Shown in pieces: positions 8,038-16,165 of a DNA stretch of 61,711 bases. A program made the translations under genes and the position numbers. A model generated the notes under the pieces. It did no database searches. It was given only the letters and a program-made list of their open reading frames with translations, and had not been told where the DNA came from. The stretch spans positions 1 to 61,711 of IMG/VR virus record IMGVR_UViG_3300042691_048653; one strand, 5' to 3'. Position 1 is the stretch's first letter; every line of letters starts with the position of its first letter. This DNA is from a virus.

Positions 8038-8229
8038 TTAATTAGATGTTAAATCTTTTTTATCTTTACTAATCTCATCTCTAAGTTCTTTAGCTAGATT
8101 ACGAATATCTTGTAGATGTTTTCTCGCTCTCGTTGCCGCAGCCTTATTACCCTTCTCAGAAAACTTAACATATTCTACTTTAAAGTTTTCCACCAAAGAT
8201 TCCATTTGTGTTGTTTTTTCAGTACTCAT
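8038..8229 (-). CDS. Histone H1-like DNA-binding protein (Bacteroidetes type)
   Basis: 63 residues. The core FSEKGNKAAATRARKHLQ (near 23-40), followed by DIRNLAKELRDEI, matches the short Bacteroidetes histone H1-like (Hc1) family, in which KGNKAAGTRxRK is the hallmark. Members are small helical proteins thought to bind DNA and compact the nucleoid. The lysine-rich tail of chlamydial Hc1 is missing, as in the Bacteroidetes proteins. In a phage it could organise phage DNA or perturb the host nucleoid. It sits in a run of small genes between a membrane protein and a coiled-coil protein. Family assignment is by recall of the motif. Confidence 0.75.
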   Translation of the reverse strand: MSTEKTTQMESLVENFKVEYVKFSEKGNKAAATRARKHLQDIRNLAKELRDEISKDKKDLTSN

Positions 8230-8241
8230 TTTTATTTAATT

Positions 8242-8484
8242 TTAATTTACCACATCTTCGTTTTCTGTGGTTTTATTATTATTTATTGGTTCGATAAAAT
8301 CTAACCATATTTTTAAATTTTCTATAGAATTCCTATAGTCATTTAATTTATTGTTTAAATTTTCACAAATATCACCAATACTTAAATTGTTATCATTTAT
8401 GAAACGTTCTAACTCTAATTCTTTTTTTCTTTTTTCTAGAGTTAAATGTGTTGTTAATAACTCAAATTTTTCAATAACATCCAT
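8242..8484 (-). CDS. Small coiled-coil hypothetical protein
   Basis: 80 residues, mostly a charged helical hairpin (LTLEKRKKELELERFI, then NLNNKLNDYRNSIENLKIW). No motif recognised. Its ATG overlaps the upstream stop by one base (TAATG), implying translational coupling. Confidence 0.55.
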   Translation of the reverse strand: MDVIEKFELLTTHLTLEKRKKELELERFINDNNLSIGDICENLNNKLNDYRNSIENLKIWLDFIEPINNNKTTENEDVVN

Positions 8485-8966
8485 TATAAGCTAACACTAA
8501 AACTTTTATTAAAAATTTTATACAGTTCTAAAAAATTATCTAGTTCTGATTTTGTTTTTATTTCATTATAATTAAATGAATTAATTACAAAATATAAAGT
8601 TTTTTCAAAGCTTTTTTCTTCTTTTAAATCTTCTTTATAGAATATTTCATAGAAAAAATATGAAAAGTAACCATAAAGGTCACCTTTTTTGTTAAAGAAA
8701 ATATATTCCTTACTAAAATCTTCTAAAACACTATTCCAACACCAATCAAAGTGTTTTTTTTTATCCTCATCACTCATTAAATTATCACCAAGATAGGTTT
8801 TAATCATTTTTTGTATGACAGAATTTGTAAAATCAAATAATAGGTCCCCCCTTTCTTTAATGAACCCGTTGATTTTAAGAATCATATTTATATCTTTTCT
8901 ATCCATAGGTTTTGATATGTATTCTATGAAATCAACACTTCTTAATATTCTGTTAAATTTACTCAT
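8484..8966 (-). CDS. Hypothetical protein
   Basis: 160 residues, helical and Phe/Tyr-rich, with MSKFNRILRSVDFIEYI at the start and the segment WCWNSVLEDFSKEYIFF in the middle. Only one frame is open through the region. It heads the leftward run that ends at the terminator 7005-7019. The 41-base upstream gap carries a GATATTTAAC sequence, a weak version of the recurrent ATATTTATAA element. Family not recognised. Confidence 0.6.
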   Translation of the reverse strand: MSKFNRILRSVDFIEYISKPMDRKDINMILKINGFIKERGDLLFDFTNSVIQKMIKTYLGDNLMSDEDKKKHFDWCWNSVLEDFSKEYIFFNKKGDLYGYFSYFFYEIFYKEDLKEEKSFEKTLYFVINSFNYNEIKTKSELDNFLELYKIFNKSFSVSL

Positions 8967-9007
8967 TTAGGTAATGATAGTTAAATATCAACCTTTGTAA
9001 ATAATTG

Positions 9008-9616
9008 TTAAACAATATCAGTAGATTCCAATAGAGTGTATGAAAATTTGTTTCCATGTATTTTTGCTGCTTTTTTACATAAAGACATGAATACATCGAA
9101 ATCTTTTACCCTTTTGAATACTTGGCAACCCTCAGACCAATTTTCAACCCATTGTGAATCTTGACCTGCTTTGTGGATGTTAATACCAAACATACCCGTA
9201 TCTGTTTTTGTTTCCTCAAACATAAGGTCTTTGTTAGCATCTCTCCAAACAGTTACATTACCGTTTCTTTGACAAAGTGCTTCATATTTACCTTGGTGTA
9301 AATCAACTTTCCAAACCCCTCTGTATTGACCAGGAACTAATCTTGCAACACCATTTTTATTGTGAAATTGTTGTACACCTTTTTTACCTGGGTCACATGT
9401 TGCCATCCAACAATAATATTGCCAAACACCTTTCTCATCTTTAAATGAAAGTGTAAGGTGATCATCAAATACATTTGTTACCTTTCTGTAAACTGAAGGT
9501 GAAGTGTTTCTAATTCCTACGATATTTACGTCATAACTTTTGTTAGTGGTGTCCTCAAACCAAACATACCCTTTTGCTTTTACAGCGTTTTCTACTTGTT
9601 CTCTTGTATAACTCAT
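9008..9616 (-). CDS. L,D-transpeptidase-fold cell-wall enzyme (endolysin candidate)
   Basis: 202 residues. The C-terminal half carries INIHKAG with H148, then a Ser-x-Gly-Cys motif (S161, G163, C164) in NWSEGCQVF. This is the His...SxGC catalytic arrangement of YkuD-type L,D-transpeptidases, where Cys is the nucleophile. The N-terminal part is beta-rich with many aromatic residues. No signal peptide is present, so it would need a holin or pass with other lysis proteins. A role in cleaving or remodelling peptidoglycan at lysis is inferred. It has its own upstream ATATTTATAA element at 9628-9638, suggesting strong, possibly late expression. Confidence 0.7.
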   Translation of the reverse strand: MSYTREQVENAVKAKGYVWFEDTTNKSYDVNIVGIRNTSPSVYRKVTNVFDDHLTLSFKDEKGVWQYYCWMATCDPGKKGVQQFHNKNGVARLVPGQYRGVWKVDLHQGKYEALCQRNGNVTVWRDANKDLMFEETKTDTGMFGINIHKAGQDSQWVENWSEGCQVFKRVKDFDVFMSLCKKAAKIHGNKFSYTLLESTDIV

Positions 9617-9627
9617 AACTTTTTATT

Positions 9628-9638
9628 TTATAAATATT
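9628..9638 (-). promoter_or_regulatory. ATATTTATAA element upstream of the cell-wall enzyme
   Basis: The minus strand reads AATATTTATAA ending 11 bases before the ATG. Its consensus, position and orientation match about a dozen other sites in this window. It is interpreted as the -10-like element of a phage promoter. No transcription data are available. Confidence 0.5.
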
Positions 9639-9650
9639 ATGTTACATAAA

Positions 9651-9672
9651 AAAACCCTCAGTTGAGGGTTTT
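9651..9672 (-). terminator. Intrinsic terminator
   Basis: ACCCTC (9654-9659) pairs with GAGGGT (9664-9669) over an AGTT loop, extended by A/T pairs. On the minus strand it is followed by a run of T. It lies just after the stop of the gene at 9678 and ends that leftward transcript. Confidence 0.88.
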
Positions 9673-9677
9673 TAATT

Positions 9678-10640
9678 TTATTTATTTCTAACTTTATTCA
9701 TCATCTTAAAAAAGATATCTTCGGTACCTTCCTTAATATTGTTTTTAGTTGAGTTTTTATCAGAAGATTTAAAACTCCAAAGTTGTTTCATTTTTTTTAT
9801 ATCCTGATTAACTGTTTTAGTATTCATTTCGTTAATTATAACAGCCTCACCATTAGTAGAACCCTCCCAAATTAATTTGTAATAATTATTACCATCTGTA
9901 ATAGCAAACTCGGTTTCATTTACTTTAACTCTACTTGGTAGTTTTTCTATTAATTTAAGTACTTGTTCTTTTGATTTAATCTCATTTTTAGTTTTAAAAA
10001 TATTTTCTTTACTTACGTCAGAATAGTTTTCTCTAATTGGTTTATCTGTTGTTCTTACTTTTGGTGTATAATGATACTCGTCTGGTGCCTCATATTTGTG
10101 TTTTAAATACTTTTCAGAATAAGATCTCAATTTTTTATATGTTAAATCGTTACCATTCATGTCATCCATTCTTTTTACAAACTTATCATGAACAGGTGTT
10201 CCCTGATTATCGTATTTTAAAGCTAACATACCAGGTCCTAAAGCTTCAGTATCATATACCTCCATTTCTTTATCTTGGTCATCTTTTCTATTTACCTTTG
10301 GTGGTTCAAAAGCCTCTCCTATTTGTGAAGGTTTTGATTCGGAAGATTTTTGAAAGTTTCTCATTCTATCCAAAACCATTTTATAGTACTCTTCAGCATC
10401 TTTTAAATCATCTTTATGTACTTTATTTAAATCTGTTTGTACTGGAGCGTCACCCAATTTAACTAAACCCGTTTTTTTATCTTGTATAGTTTCCATTGAA
10501 CCGAATTGTTTTTTTTCAGCATCAGAAAGGTTGTCACTTTTTTCTTTAACACCAAAAGCTACCTCCATTTTTTCAAACCCTTTTGTTTCTAATAAAAAAT
10601 CTAAATTCTTTTTTACTATTTTTTTAATATTTTTTGACAT
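9678..10640 (-). CDS. Hypothetical protein, possibly virion-associated
   Basis: 320 residues from the start MSKNIKKIVKKNLDFLLE. An in-frame ATG 47 codons upstream lies inside the preceding gene and is rejected because the ATATTTATAA element (10654-10664) lies between them. The protein is very charged, with a central Pro/Asp/Glu-rich stretch and a C-terminal domain around residues 215-300 (TEFAITDGNNYYKLIWEG). The N-terminal helix resembles the K/I-rich helix seen at the start of several small proteins here. Family not recognised. Confidence 0.65.
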   Translation of the reverse strand: MSKNIKKIVKKNLDFLLETKGFEKMEVAFGVKEKSDNLSDAEKKQFGSMETIQDKKTGLVKLGDAPVQTDLNKVHKDDLKDAEEYYKMVLDRMRNFQKSSESKPSQIGEAFEPPKVNRKDDQDKEMEVYDTEALGPGMLALKYDNQGTPVHDKFVKRMDDMNGNDLTYKKLRSYSEKYLKHKYEAPDEYHYTPKVRTTDKPIRENYSDVSKENIFKTKNEIKSKEQVLKLIEKLPSRVKVNETEFAITDGNNYYKLIWEGSTNGEAVIINEMNTKTVNQDIKKMKQLWSFKSSDKNSTKNNIKEGTEDIFFKMMNKVRNK

Positions 10641-10653
10641 AAGATTGTTTTTA

Positions 10654-10664
10654 TTATAAATATC
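10654..10664 (-). promoter_or_regulatory. ATATTTATAA element upstream of 10640 gene
   Basis: GATATTTATAA on the minus strand, 13 bases before the chosen ATG. It lies just past the 3' end of the upstream gene, where a new transcript start is most useful. Confidence 0.5.
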
Positions 10665-10680
10665 TTCTTTTATAATAAAA

Positions 10681-12192
10681 TCATTGTTTATTAATTTGAT
10701 TAATGATTTTATTGTAGATGTGTTCTTCAGATAAACCTGTTTTTTTAGATACCCTTTGTATGTTCTCAAAGGTATTATCACTCAGTTGTATTGGGTTATC
10801 GATTGCTCCTTGGCTACACCACGGTTGGTTATTGTACTTGGCACACTTATCTTTTATTTTAACGTATTTACCACCTTTAACCCATTTAATTTTATTTATT
10901 TCATCTAATAGTTTAGATTCATTTAAATTTTGTATTATTTTACCACCAGGCCAAATTGTTTTTTTTGATGGTATGTGTTTACCTTTTTTAGCTGCAAACA
11001 TAGGTGTTACAGGAAAACCACCACCAAAAACAGAACCAAAAGTAGTTGTTTCTTCTATGTCTTCTTTTTTTCTATGTGGTTTTTTTATAGATCCTTTATA
11101 CCCAATTGAATCGGTACAAACAGCCTCTGGGTTATAACTAGTCCCGTTTTTTTTATTTTTTTCTTCAACAGCTTTAACACAACGGTCCCATTTAAGAGTG
11201 TGAACTTTATCTTTTTTATTTTTTTCTTCATTAATAATATTATTAGTGAATCTAATAATATCCTCTTTTTTTATTGTTTTAGAAAAATTTTGTACAGTAC
11301 CAACTGGTTTGTTAGGTTTTATTGTTAAACCAATTTGTAAAGAATTTTCCCAATCGTTATTGATTGGATCTATGTTTAGATCAAAACCCTTATTTGTTGT
11401 AATAACAGATTTTTTATATTTTTCAGGATTTTTTTCTATCTCTTTTTTAAATATACTAACATCTTGGTCGATTTTTACTGTTAATTTATCATCATCCCAA
11501 ACATCATCTGTTTTAGCGTATGGGTCAGTAATTACACCACCATTATAAGTAGGTATTTTTTGCCACCACCAGTCTTCATTTTTACCATTATCAGCCTTTT
11601 TACTCGAACTAGGCCAAGGTGGACTTAAGTCAGATAATCTACCCCATCCCATTAAATTTGTTACTAAAAAATCTACAGTAGAACTTATACTATTAACACC
11701 AGTAACTTCATTTAAAAAATCTTTTGATTTAATTATTTTAGATTCTAACTTAGGTGTGTAAGAATAACCAGCTGCACCAGCTAAACCCCCACCACCACCG
11801 GCTGAAGTCGTTTCTTCTAAATCTTTTTCTATTTCAGTTTTTAAATTATTTTTGGTTTTAGCACTTTTAAAAATTGGGTCTATTGATTTACTGATATTTT
11901 TTTTACCAACTTGTCGTCTAACATTTTCTGCTGAATTTTCAAAAACTTCAAAATCTATTTGTTCAGATGATGGGGGTAATAATTGATATTCATCTAAACC
12001 AGGTATAACCCCAAAATACCTATTATCATCCCAAATAACATGTAAAGTACCTGCGTCATCAATTCTAGCTATAGTACCCTCTGAATTTTTTTTAACTGGA
12101 TTTTTTTCATTACCACCCATTTTAACCATTCTAATCCGCATATCTTTTTTGGCGTTTGGGTCAAATTTCACATTTTCTTCGTACCAACCCAT
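10681..12192 (-). CDS. Large hypothetical protein with N-terminal DUF4314-like domain
   Basis: 503 residues. Residues about 18-72 read as a small SH3-like barrel with GTIARIDDAGTLHVIWDD and then FGVIPGLDEY, the pattern of DUF4314. Beyond it lie a Gly-rich linker (near 132-145), a Trp/Pro-rich segment (WWWQKIP) and a charged C-terminal half with six or more Cys (CVKAVEE..., DKCAKYNNQPWCSQG). No enzymatic motif is evident. Composition suggests a multidomain structural or internal virion protein. Its ATG overlaps the upstream stop by one base. Confidence 0.65.
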   Translation of the reverse strand: MGWYEENVKFDPNAKKDMRIRMVKMGGNEKNPVKKNSEGTIARIDDAGTLHVIWDDNRYFGVIPGLDEYQLLPPSSEQIDFEVFENSAENVRRQVGKKNISKSIDPIFKSAKTKNNLKTEIEKDLEETTSAGGGGGLAGAAGYSYTPKLESKIIKSKDFLNEVTGVNSISSTVDFLVTNLMGWGRLSDLSPPWPSSSKKADNGKNEDWWWQKIPTYNGGVITDPYAKTDDVWDDDKLTVKIDQDVSIFKKEIEKNPEKYKKSVITTNKGFDLNIDPINNDWENSLQIGLTIKPNKPVGTVQNFSKTIKKEDIIRFTNNIINEEKNKKDKVHTLKWDRCVKAVEEKNKKNGTSYNPEAVCTDSIGYKGSIKKPHRKKEDIEETTTFGSVFGGGFPVTPMFAAKKGKHIPSKKTIWPGGKIIQNLNESKLLDEINKIKWVKGGKYVKIKDKCAKYNNQPWCSQGAIDNPIQLSDNTFENIQRVSKKTGLSEEHIYNKIINQINKQ

Positions 12193-12461
12193 TATATGCT
12201 GTCTAATTTATTGGCCCAAAAACTTCTTCTAGTCCATAGGGTTTTATAGAATTGTACTAAAACTTTTTGTGATATTTCAGCAACTTCTTTTTGTGTGGGT
12301 TTATCGTTTTTAAGTTGTTTTTTAACCAAATCCTCTATTTTAGACTTAATGTTTGAATCCTTAAGCATAGATTCAAATTCCGTTCTAGCTAGTTTTTTAA
12401 TCTCAGCTTTATCGGCACGCGTAAGTTCTTCTTTAAGAATTTGTTTAATAACTTTTTCCAT
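12192..12461 (-). CDS. Small helical hypothetical protein
   Basis: 89 residues starting MEKVIKQILKEELTRADK. Entirely helical and charged, ending TLWTRRSFWANKLDSI. The N-terminal pattern of a short amphipathic helix with I.....LKEEL recurs in the genes at 12461-12613 and 16569. It is coupled to both neighbours by TAATG overlaps. Function unknown. Confidence 0.6.
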   Translation of the reverse strand: MEKVIKQILKEELTRADKAEIKKLARTEFESMLKDSNIKSKIEDLVKKQLKNDKPTQKEVAEISQKVLVQFYKTLWTRRSFWANKLDSI

Positions 12462-12613
12462 TATTTACGATTTCTTCTTACAATATTTCTTGCTGTATCG
12501 TATTTTTCTTTTTTAGATTCATTAAGAGTTTCCTCTTGTTTAACTCTTTTTACGATATTTTCTAATAGAGTGATAAATTCTTCTTCTGTGTAACGTAATA
12601 CTTTTTTTCCCAT
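12461..12613 (-). CDS. Small basic hypothetical protein (50 residues)
   Basis: ATG at 12611-12613, TAA at 12461-12463, giving a 50-residue product that starts MGKKVLRYTEEEFITLLENI and ends NIVRRNRK. The stop overlaps the next ATG (TAATG). A version of the recurrent promoter element, ATATTTATATAA, lies about 32 bases upstream (12646-12657). The RYTEEEF..LLENIV segment resembles N-terminal helices of other phage structural proteins. It is real by context; function unknown. Confidence 0.6.
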   Translation of the reverse strand: MGKKVLRYTEEEFITLLENIVKRVKQEETLNESKKEKYDTARNIVRRNRK

Positions 12614-12682
12614 TTTTTTTAATTTTTTATAAAAAATTATTATATTATATAAATATATTTAAATAAGTAAAAAATAATCTGA

Positions 12683-12862
12683 TTAACTAAATTTACTATT
12701 ATAATATTTATTTATTTCTTTTTTATTGGGAAATGATTGAGAAGATTCTTTAATATTTTTTGATTTTAATTTTTTTTTAGTATTATTAATGGTACCTGTA
12801 GTATCCACTGAATTAAATTCTTCCAAATTAGAATAATTTTCTAAAATACTAAATAACTTCAA
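12683..12862 (-). CDS. Small hypothetical protein with TTG start (59 residues)
   Basis: An open frame from TTG at 12860-12862 to TAA at 12683-12685 encodes LFSILENYSNLEEF followed by a Lys/Ser/Asn-rich tail. There is no in-frame ATG. Support comes from an ATATTTATAA element at 12875-12885, placed as in front of other genes. The 69 bases between this gene and 12613 hold only the element for the next gene. Confidence 0.4.
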   Translation of the reverse strand: MKLFSILENYSNLEEFNSVDTTGTINNTKKKLKSKNIKESSQSFPNKKEINKYYNSKFS

Positions 12863-12906
12863 GAGGGTGTTTTATTATAAATATGTTGGTCTTTTACAAA
12901 AGTTTA

Positions 12907-13230
12907 TTAAGTTAACACAACCTTTTTACCAACTAAAATAGAAACAGTTTTACTTATTAGTTCATTAACGGTTTCATATTCTTCTTCTTTAATTAAGTAA
13001 CCATCGACCTTAATTTGTGGTGCGTACTCACTACCTCCCCATTCCTCTAATTTTAGCCACATTTCTTCGTTACCATTCATTTTAATATCTTCATAAACAA
13101 CACCAATGTTGTCTAATTTTTTTTTCAATTCTTCACAAGCGGGACAACCTTCTAAAGCATAAACAAAAACTTCTTTGTGATTATTTTTTTTAATTTCCAT
13201 TAATAATTCAATGACTTTTTTCTTATCCAT
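12907..13230 (-). CDS. Glutaredoxin-like thiol-disulfide protein
   Basis: 107 residues with a thioredoxin fold. The strand VFVYALEGCPACEELKKKL places the redox pair at C29 and C32 (CPAC), and the cis-Pro loop is APQIKVDGYLI near residues 69-79. Such proteins reduce disulfides, classically for ribonucleotide reductase. A class II NrdJ that depends on external reductant for its C-terminal cysteines is encoded at 53858, so the two may work together. The partner is inferred. Confidence 0.85.
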   Translation of the reverse strand: MDKKKVIELLMEIKKNNHKEVFVYALEGCPACEELKKKLDNIGVVYEDIKMNGNEEMWLKLEEWGGSEYAPQIKVDGYLIKEEEYETVNELISKTVSILVGKKVVLT

Positions 13231-13278
13231 TTTATAAATTTTTTATTAATTTAATTAAATTAAAATAATATTTAAAGT

Positions 13279-13701
13279 TTATTTAAATATAAAAATATAG
13301 GTTAATCCTGTTATTATTACCCCAGATACTATATTTGATATATTATTTCTTAATTTTAATAATGTAACGTCTTTTCTTAAATTTTTATTTTCTTCGTCAA
13401 CTATCTGAAATTTTTCTTTATTTTTACTAATAATAGTATCACAAATTTGTACAGTTTTATTTAAATCTAAAATAACACCGTCTTTTTCTTTAATTTTATC
13501 ATTAAGTAATTGTATTTCTACACTGTCAATTTTTAACAATTCTTTATTTTTATCACATTCATTTAGTTCGAATAATATTTTTTGTCCTACTTGGTAAGGA
13601 AAACAAATTTCTGTACTATCTATTTTAGGTGTTTTGGTGTTTTTTTGTGAAAACGTGATTAAAGTTGTCAGTAAAAACAATGTGGTTAATAATTTTTTCA
13701 T
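13279..13701 (-). CDS. Exported coiled-coil protein with C-terminal anchor (spanin candidate)
   Basis: 140 residues. A signal peptide (MKKLLTTLFLLTTLITFSQ) has the FSQ cleavage region common in flavobacteria. A periplasmic region with four Cys and a coiled coil (about 60-118) follows, and residues 122-139 form a hydrophobic C-terminal segment. It directly follows a gene with an N-terminal membrane anchor and coiled coil. That pair resembles the two-component spanins that fuse inner and outer membranes at lysis, but there is no lipobox. Role inferred from topology and neighbours. Confidence 0.55.
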   Translation of the reverse strand: MKKLLTTLFLLTTLITFSQKNTKTPKIDSTEICFPYQVGQKILFELNECDKNKELLKIDSVEIQLLNDKIKEKDGVILDLNKTVQICDTIISKNKEKFQIVDEENKNLRKDVTLLKLRNNISNIVSGVIITGLTYIFIFK

Positions 13702-13706
13702 CTTTT

Positions 13707-14060
13707 TTAATATCTAAATCTTAATTTTAAGAGACTATCAGTTTTTTTGGCGTCAGCCTCTCTTATTTCAACTTCCTTTATTTGGAATATATTATTTACG
13801 GTTTTTCTTTCTACTTTTAAATTATTTAAAGATGAGTCAATTTTTTCTATATTTTTATTACGAACATTAATTGAGGAATCTAAACTCTTTCTTTGTTCAT
13901 ACAATTGATCTATTTCTTTATCTAAAGTTTCTAATTTAAACTTAATGAGTTCATTATTACTATAAGTGGTAAAATATATTTTATAGAGAAATACTGTAAT
14001 TATTATACCAAAAATTAAAATTATAGTCTCTCTAAAGTATTTTGTAAAAATTGTTTTCAT
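13707..14060 (-). CDS. Membrane-anchored coiled-coil protein (i-spanin-like topology)
   Basis: 117 residues. One N-terminal transmembrane helix spans about 10-29 (ETIILIFGIIITVFLYKIYF); the rest is a long coiled coil rich in Lys, Glu and Asp (LDKEIDQLYEQRKSLD). This is an N-in, C-out layout like Rz i-spanins. It sits six bases upstream of the exported coiled-coil gene, supporting a functional pair. No sequence family recognised. Confidence 0.55.
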   Translation of the reverse strand: MKTIFTKYFRETIILIFGIIITVFLYKIYFTTYSNNELIKFKLETLDKEIDQLYEQRKSLDSSINVRNKNIEKIDSSLNNLKVERKTVNNIFQIKEVEIREADAKKTDSLLKLRFRY

Positions 14061-14070
14061 TTTTTTATTT

Positions 14071-14577
14071 TTAAAAACCCGCTTCAGCTGTACCTAAACC
14101 TCCTTCTTGACCTAAATTAGTTTCACCACCCATTTCTGTTGGTGTACCTGTTAGTCTAGAAGACCATTCTTCTGCCCAAACATCATAATAACCTCTTAAT
14201 TTTTTAAGAACTTCTAAGGTTTCATCTCTTAGTTGTATTAACTCTGTTGTGTGAATATAACAACCTACGGTATCATCCAAAGAAAATGTCCAATCTATTT
14301 TTTCTCTTATTAAGTGACCAGACCATTCTACATTTTCATTATAAACTTTTATTGGGTTGAATTTAACCAGTTTCGACACAATGTCTTTAAACTTATTTTC
14401 TTCCTCTCTTTGTTCTTCTGATTCTAAAGTTTGTATATCTTCTCTTAGTAATTGAAGAATATTTTTTTCCTTGGATTCAGAAATAAGTTTACTATTAACT
14501 GGTATATCAGTTAATTCTATTTTTTGGTTACCTTCTTGTAATCTTCTAATTTTTTTTAGAAATTCTCTATCATCCAT
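14071..14577 (-). CDS. Hypothetical protein
   Basis: 168 residues, acidic and helical in the first half (LQLLREDIQTLESEEQREEE), then an ordered segment around WSGHLIREKIDWTFSLDDTVGCYIHT, and a Gly-rich tail. It lies between the amidase-like gene, overlapping it by eight bases, and the spanin-like pair. Function unknown; it may be part of the same lysis or tail unit. Confidence 0.6.
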   Translation of the reverse strand: MDDREFLKKIRRLQEGNQKIELTDIPVNSKLISESKEKNILQLLREDIQTLESEEQREEENKFKDIVSKLVKFNPIKVYNENVEWSGHLIREKIDWTFSLDDTVGCYIHTTELIQLRDETLEVLKKLRGYYDVWAEEWSSRLTGTPTEMGGETNLGQEGGLGTAEAGF

Positions 14578-15175
14578 TTTTTACTTCTTTTAAATTTTCA
14601 ATTTTAAATGCCGGACTAATGTCTGTTAAATCAGCTGAGTAGTTACTTCTAAACACCACTCCTTTATAAATATCCACATCTTTATCATAAACATTACTGT
14701 TTATACATTCTTTTTCAATATTAAAGTCGTTACACAATTTTTTTATTAAAAAAAATAAAGATTCTTCTTGTTCTTTTGTATATGGAAACCAAAAATCCTT
14801 TTCTCTCCAACTTTTTTTAAAAAACTCATTTTTTACACTATATGTGTGACCCAACCAATCTAAATAAATATTATTTATATTGTCGTATTTTAACCAACCC
14901 ACATTAACTAAAGTAATACCTATGCTACACTTATCTTGTTGGTGCTCAACAAAATCTGAATAATATTTTGGGTCAAAATGCTGGTATACTTTTCCATCTC
15001 TATCGATACTAAAAGCGGATGTTTTTTTAAAATTACCAAAATCCCTTCTTAACCAACCCTCACAATGTCTCATGTCTTTTCGACTATTATGTCCAACTAT
15101 GATTTGAGTTTTTTCATAAACCTCTTGGTGATAATTAGATTCTTTTAATTTATATTTTGTGTCGTCTATTAACAC
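14570..15175 (-). CDS. N-acetylmuramoyl-L-alanine amidase-like protein (Amidase_2 fold)
   Basis: 201 residues. The fold signature is present: IIVGHNS with H29 as likely metal ligand, FSIDRDGKVYQHFDP near 55-69, SIGITLVNVG at 84-93, and a C-terminal DISPAF matching the DPGPAF region of phage amidases. In active enzymes the C-terminal loop supplies a second metal His just upstream of that motif; here the corresponding stretch reads VVFRSNYSADLT with no His. The zinc site may therefore be degenerate or differently built. It could be a peptidoglycan hydrolase or a cell-wall-binding relic. It overlaps its upstream neighbour by one base. Confidence 0.65.
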   Translation of the reverse strand: MLIDDTKYKLKESNYHQEVYEKTQIIVGHNSRKDMRHCEGWLRRDFGNFKKTSAFSIDRDGKVYQHFDPKYYSDFVEHQQDKCSIGITLVNVGWLKYDNINNIYLDWLGHTYSVKNEFFKKSWREKDFWFPYTKEQEESLFFLIKKLCNDFNIEKECINSNVYDKDVDIYKGVVFRSNYSADLTDISPAFKIENLKEVKNG

Positions 15176-15996
15176 TATTCACCTAATTTACTTATCGAGT
15201 TATTCTTTTTGTTTTTAACTATATTTTTCCAAGTTCTACTTAATTCAACACCCTTGTTTTCTATTTCAATAGGTTTATCGGAAGTTGTATCATCAATAAC
15301 TTCTCCACCAAATATTTCATCTACTTCTATTTCTTCGTTTCTGTATTGTGAATTGGCTAGAGCTGAAGGTTCTTCGGCAATATCTTCTTCAGTAGGGTTT
15401 GGTAATTTACCCTTTTTTCTAAGTTCTTTAACTTTTTGCCAAATACTTTTTTCAATTTTAGGATACTCATCTTGGTCAGTACTTGGTTGAGCCTCAGTTG
15501 GTACTTGATCCTTTTCTTCTGAAGGTTCTTTAACTTTATCCTCGTATTTAACAAAAAAGTGTAAAGATGTTAGGGATATAATAGGTAATAACCCACCCTC
15601 TAAAAAAGCTAACCACCTTTTCATACCAACTATATCCGTTAATTCTGTACCCATTAATTCCCATACTGGTCCTGTTAGTTCTACCCAAGATTTAAATAAA
15701 TCACCGTTTGGGTCTATCTCTTTGTAAGAATAAAATATGTTACCTATCATCTGTATAAACGTAACAATACCAAACATAAACCATATACCACCTTTTATTC
15801 TATTTGTTGCTGCAACTAATGCTGTTATTGCTCCAATTTCAATAGCTATTGATAAGTATATTGCCCAACTAATTGGGTTTGCCATATCGTACCATGTTAC
15901 AACGTGGGATATAGAAATAGCTGCTACCAATAAAATTGGTACTAAAAACATAGACCTGTTTGGGTTATTTTTTACCCAATTCCAAATGTTTTTCAT
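15175..15996 (-). CDS. Multi-pass membrane protein with acidic cytoplasmic tail
   Basis: 273 residues. Four hydrophobic segments lie at about 14-34, 42-63, 70-92 and 130-150. After that comes a charged, low-complexity tail rich in Glu, Pro and Lys that takes up nearly half the protein. No signature of a transporter or known holin. In context, with amidase-like and spanin-like genes downstream, it may act in lysis or membrane takeover; that is only inferred. Confidence 0.6.
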   Translation of the reverse strand: MKNIWNWVKNNPNRSMFLVPILLVAAISISHVVTWYDMANPISWAIYLSIAIEIGAITALVAATNRIKGGIWFMFGIVTFIQMIGNIFYSYKEIDPNGDLFKSWVELTGPVWELMGTELTDIVGMKRWLAFLEGGLLPIISLTSLHFFVKYEDKVKEPSEEKDQVPTEAQPSTDQDEYPKIEKSIWQKVKELRKKGKLPNPTEEDIAEEPSALANSQYRNEEIEVDEIFGGEVIDDTTSDKPIEIENKGVELSRTWKNIVKNKKNNSISKLGE

Positions 15997-16160
15997 AATT
16001 CAAAACCAAAATTTAAAATCATAAATCTAAACTTATTACATCCTTCTTCATTACAAGGACAAAATTTAAATTCAATAACAGTTAATTTTCCTAAACGAAA
16101 AGTTAAACTATACTTACTTTTTTTGTTTCCACTTTTCCAAGAGTTAATAAAATTTGCCAT
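15993..16160 (-). CDS. Small Cys-containing hypothetical protein (55 residues)
   Basis: ATG at 16158-16160 and TGA at 15993-15995, with an ATGA overlap onto the next start. The product is basic at the N-terminus (MANFINSWKSGNKKSKYS) and carries FCPCNEEGC, a possible small metal or redox site. Coupling to the membrane-protein gene supports it as real. Confidence 0.5.
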   Translation of the reverse strand: MANFINSWKSGNKKSKYSLTFRLGKLTVIEFKFCPCNEEGCNKFRFMILNFGFEL

Positions 16161-16165
16161 TTTTT

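Noticed and set aside
10641-10781. Upstream start for the 320-residue gene
   Set aside because: It would lie within the preceding gene and would bypass the promoter-like element; ATG at 10640 fits better.
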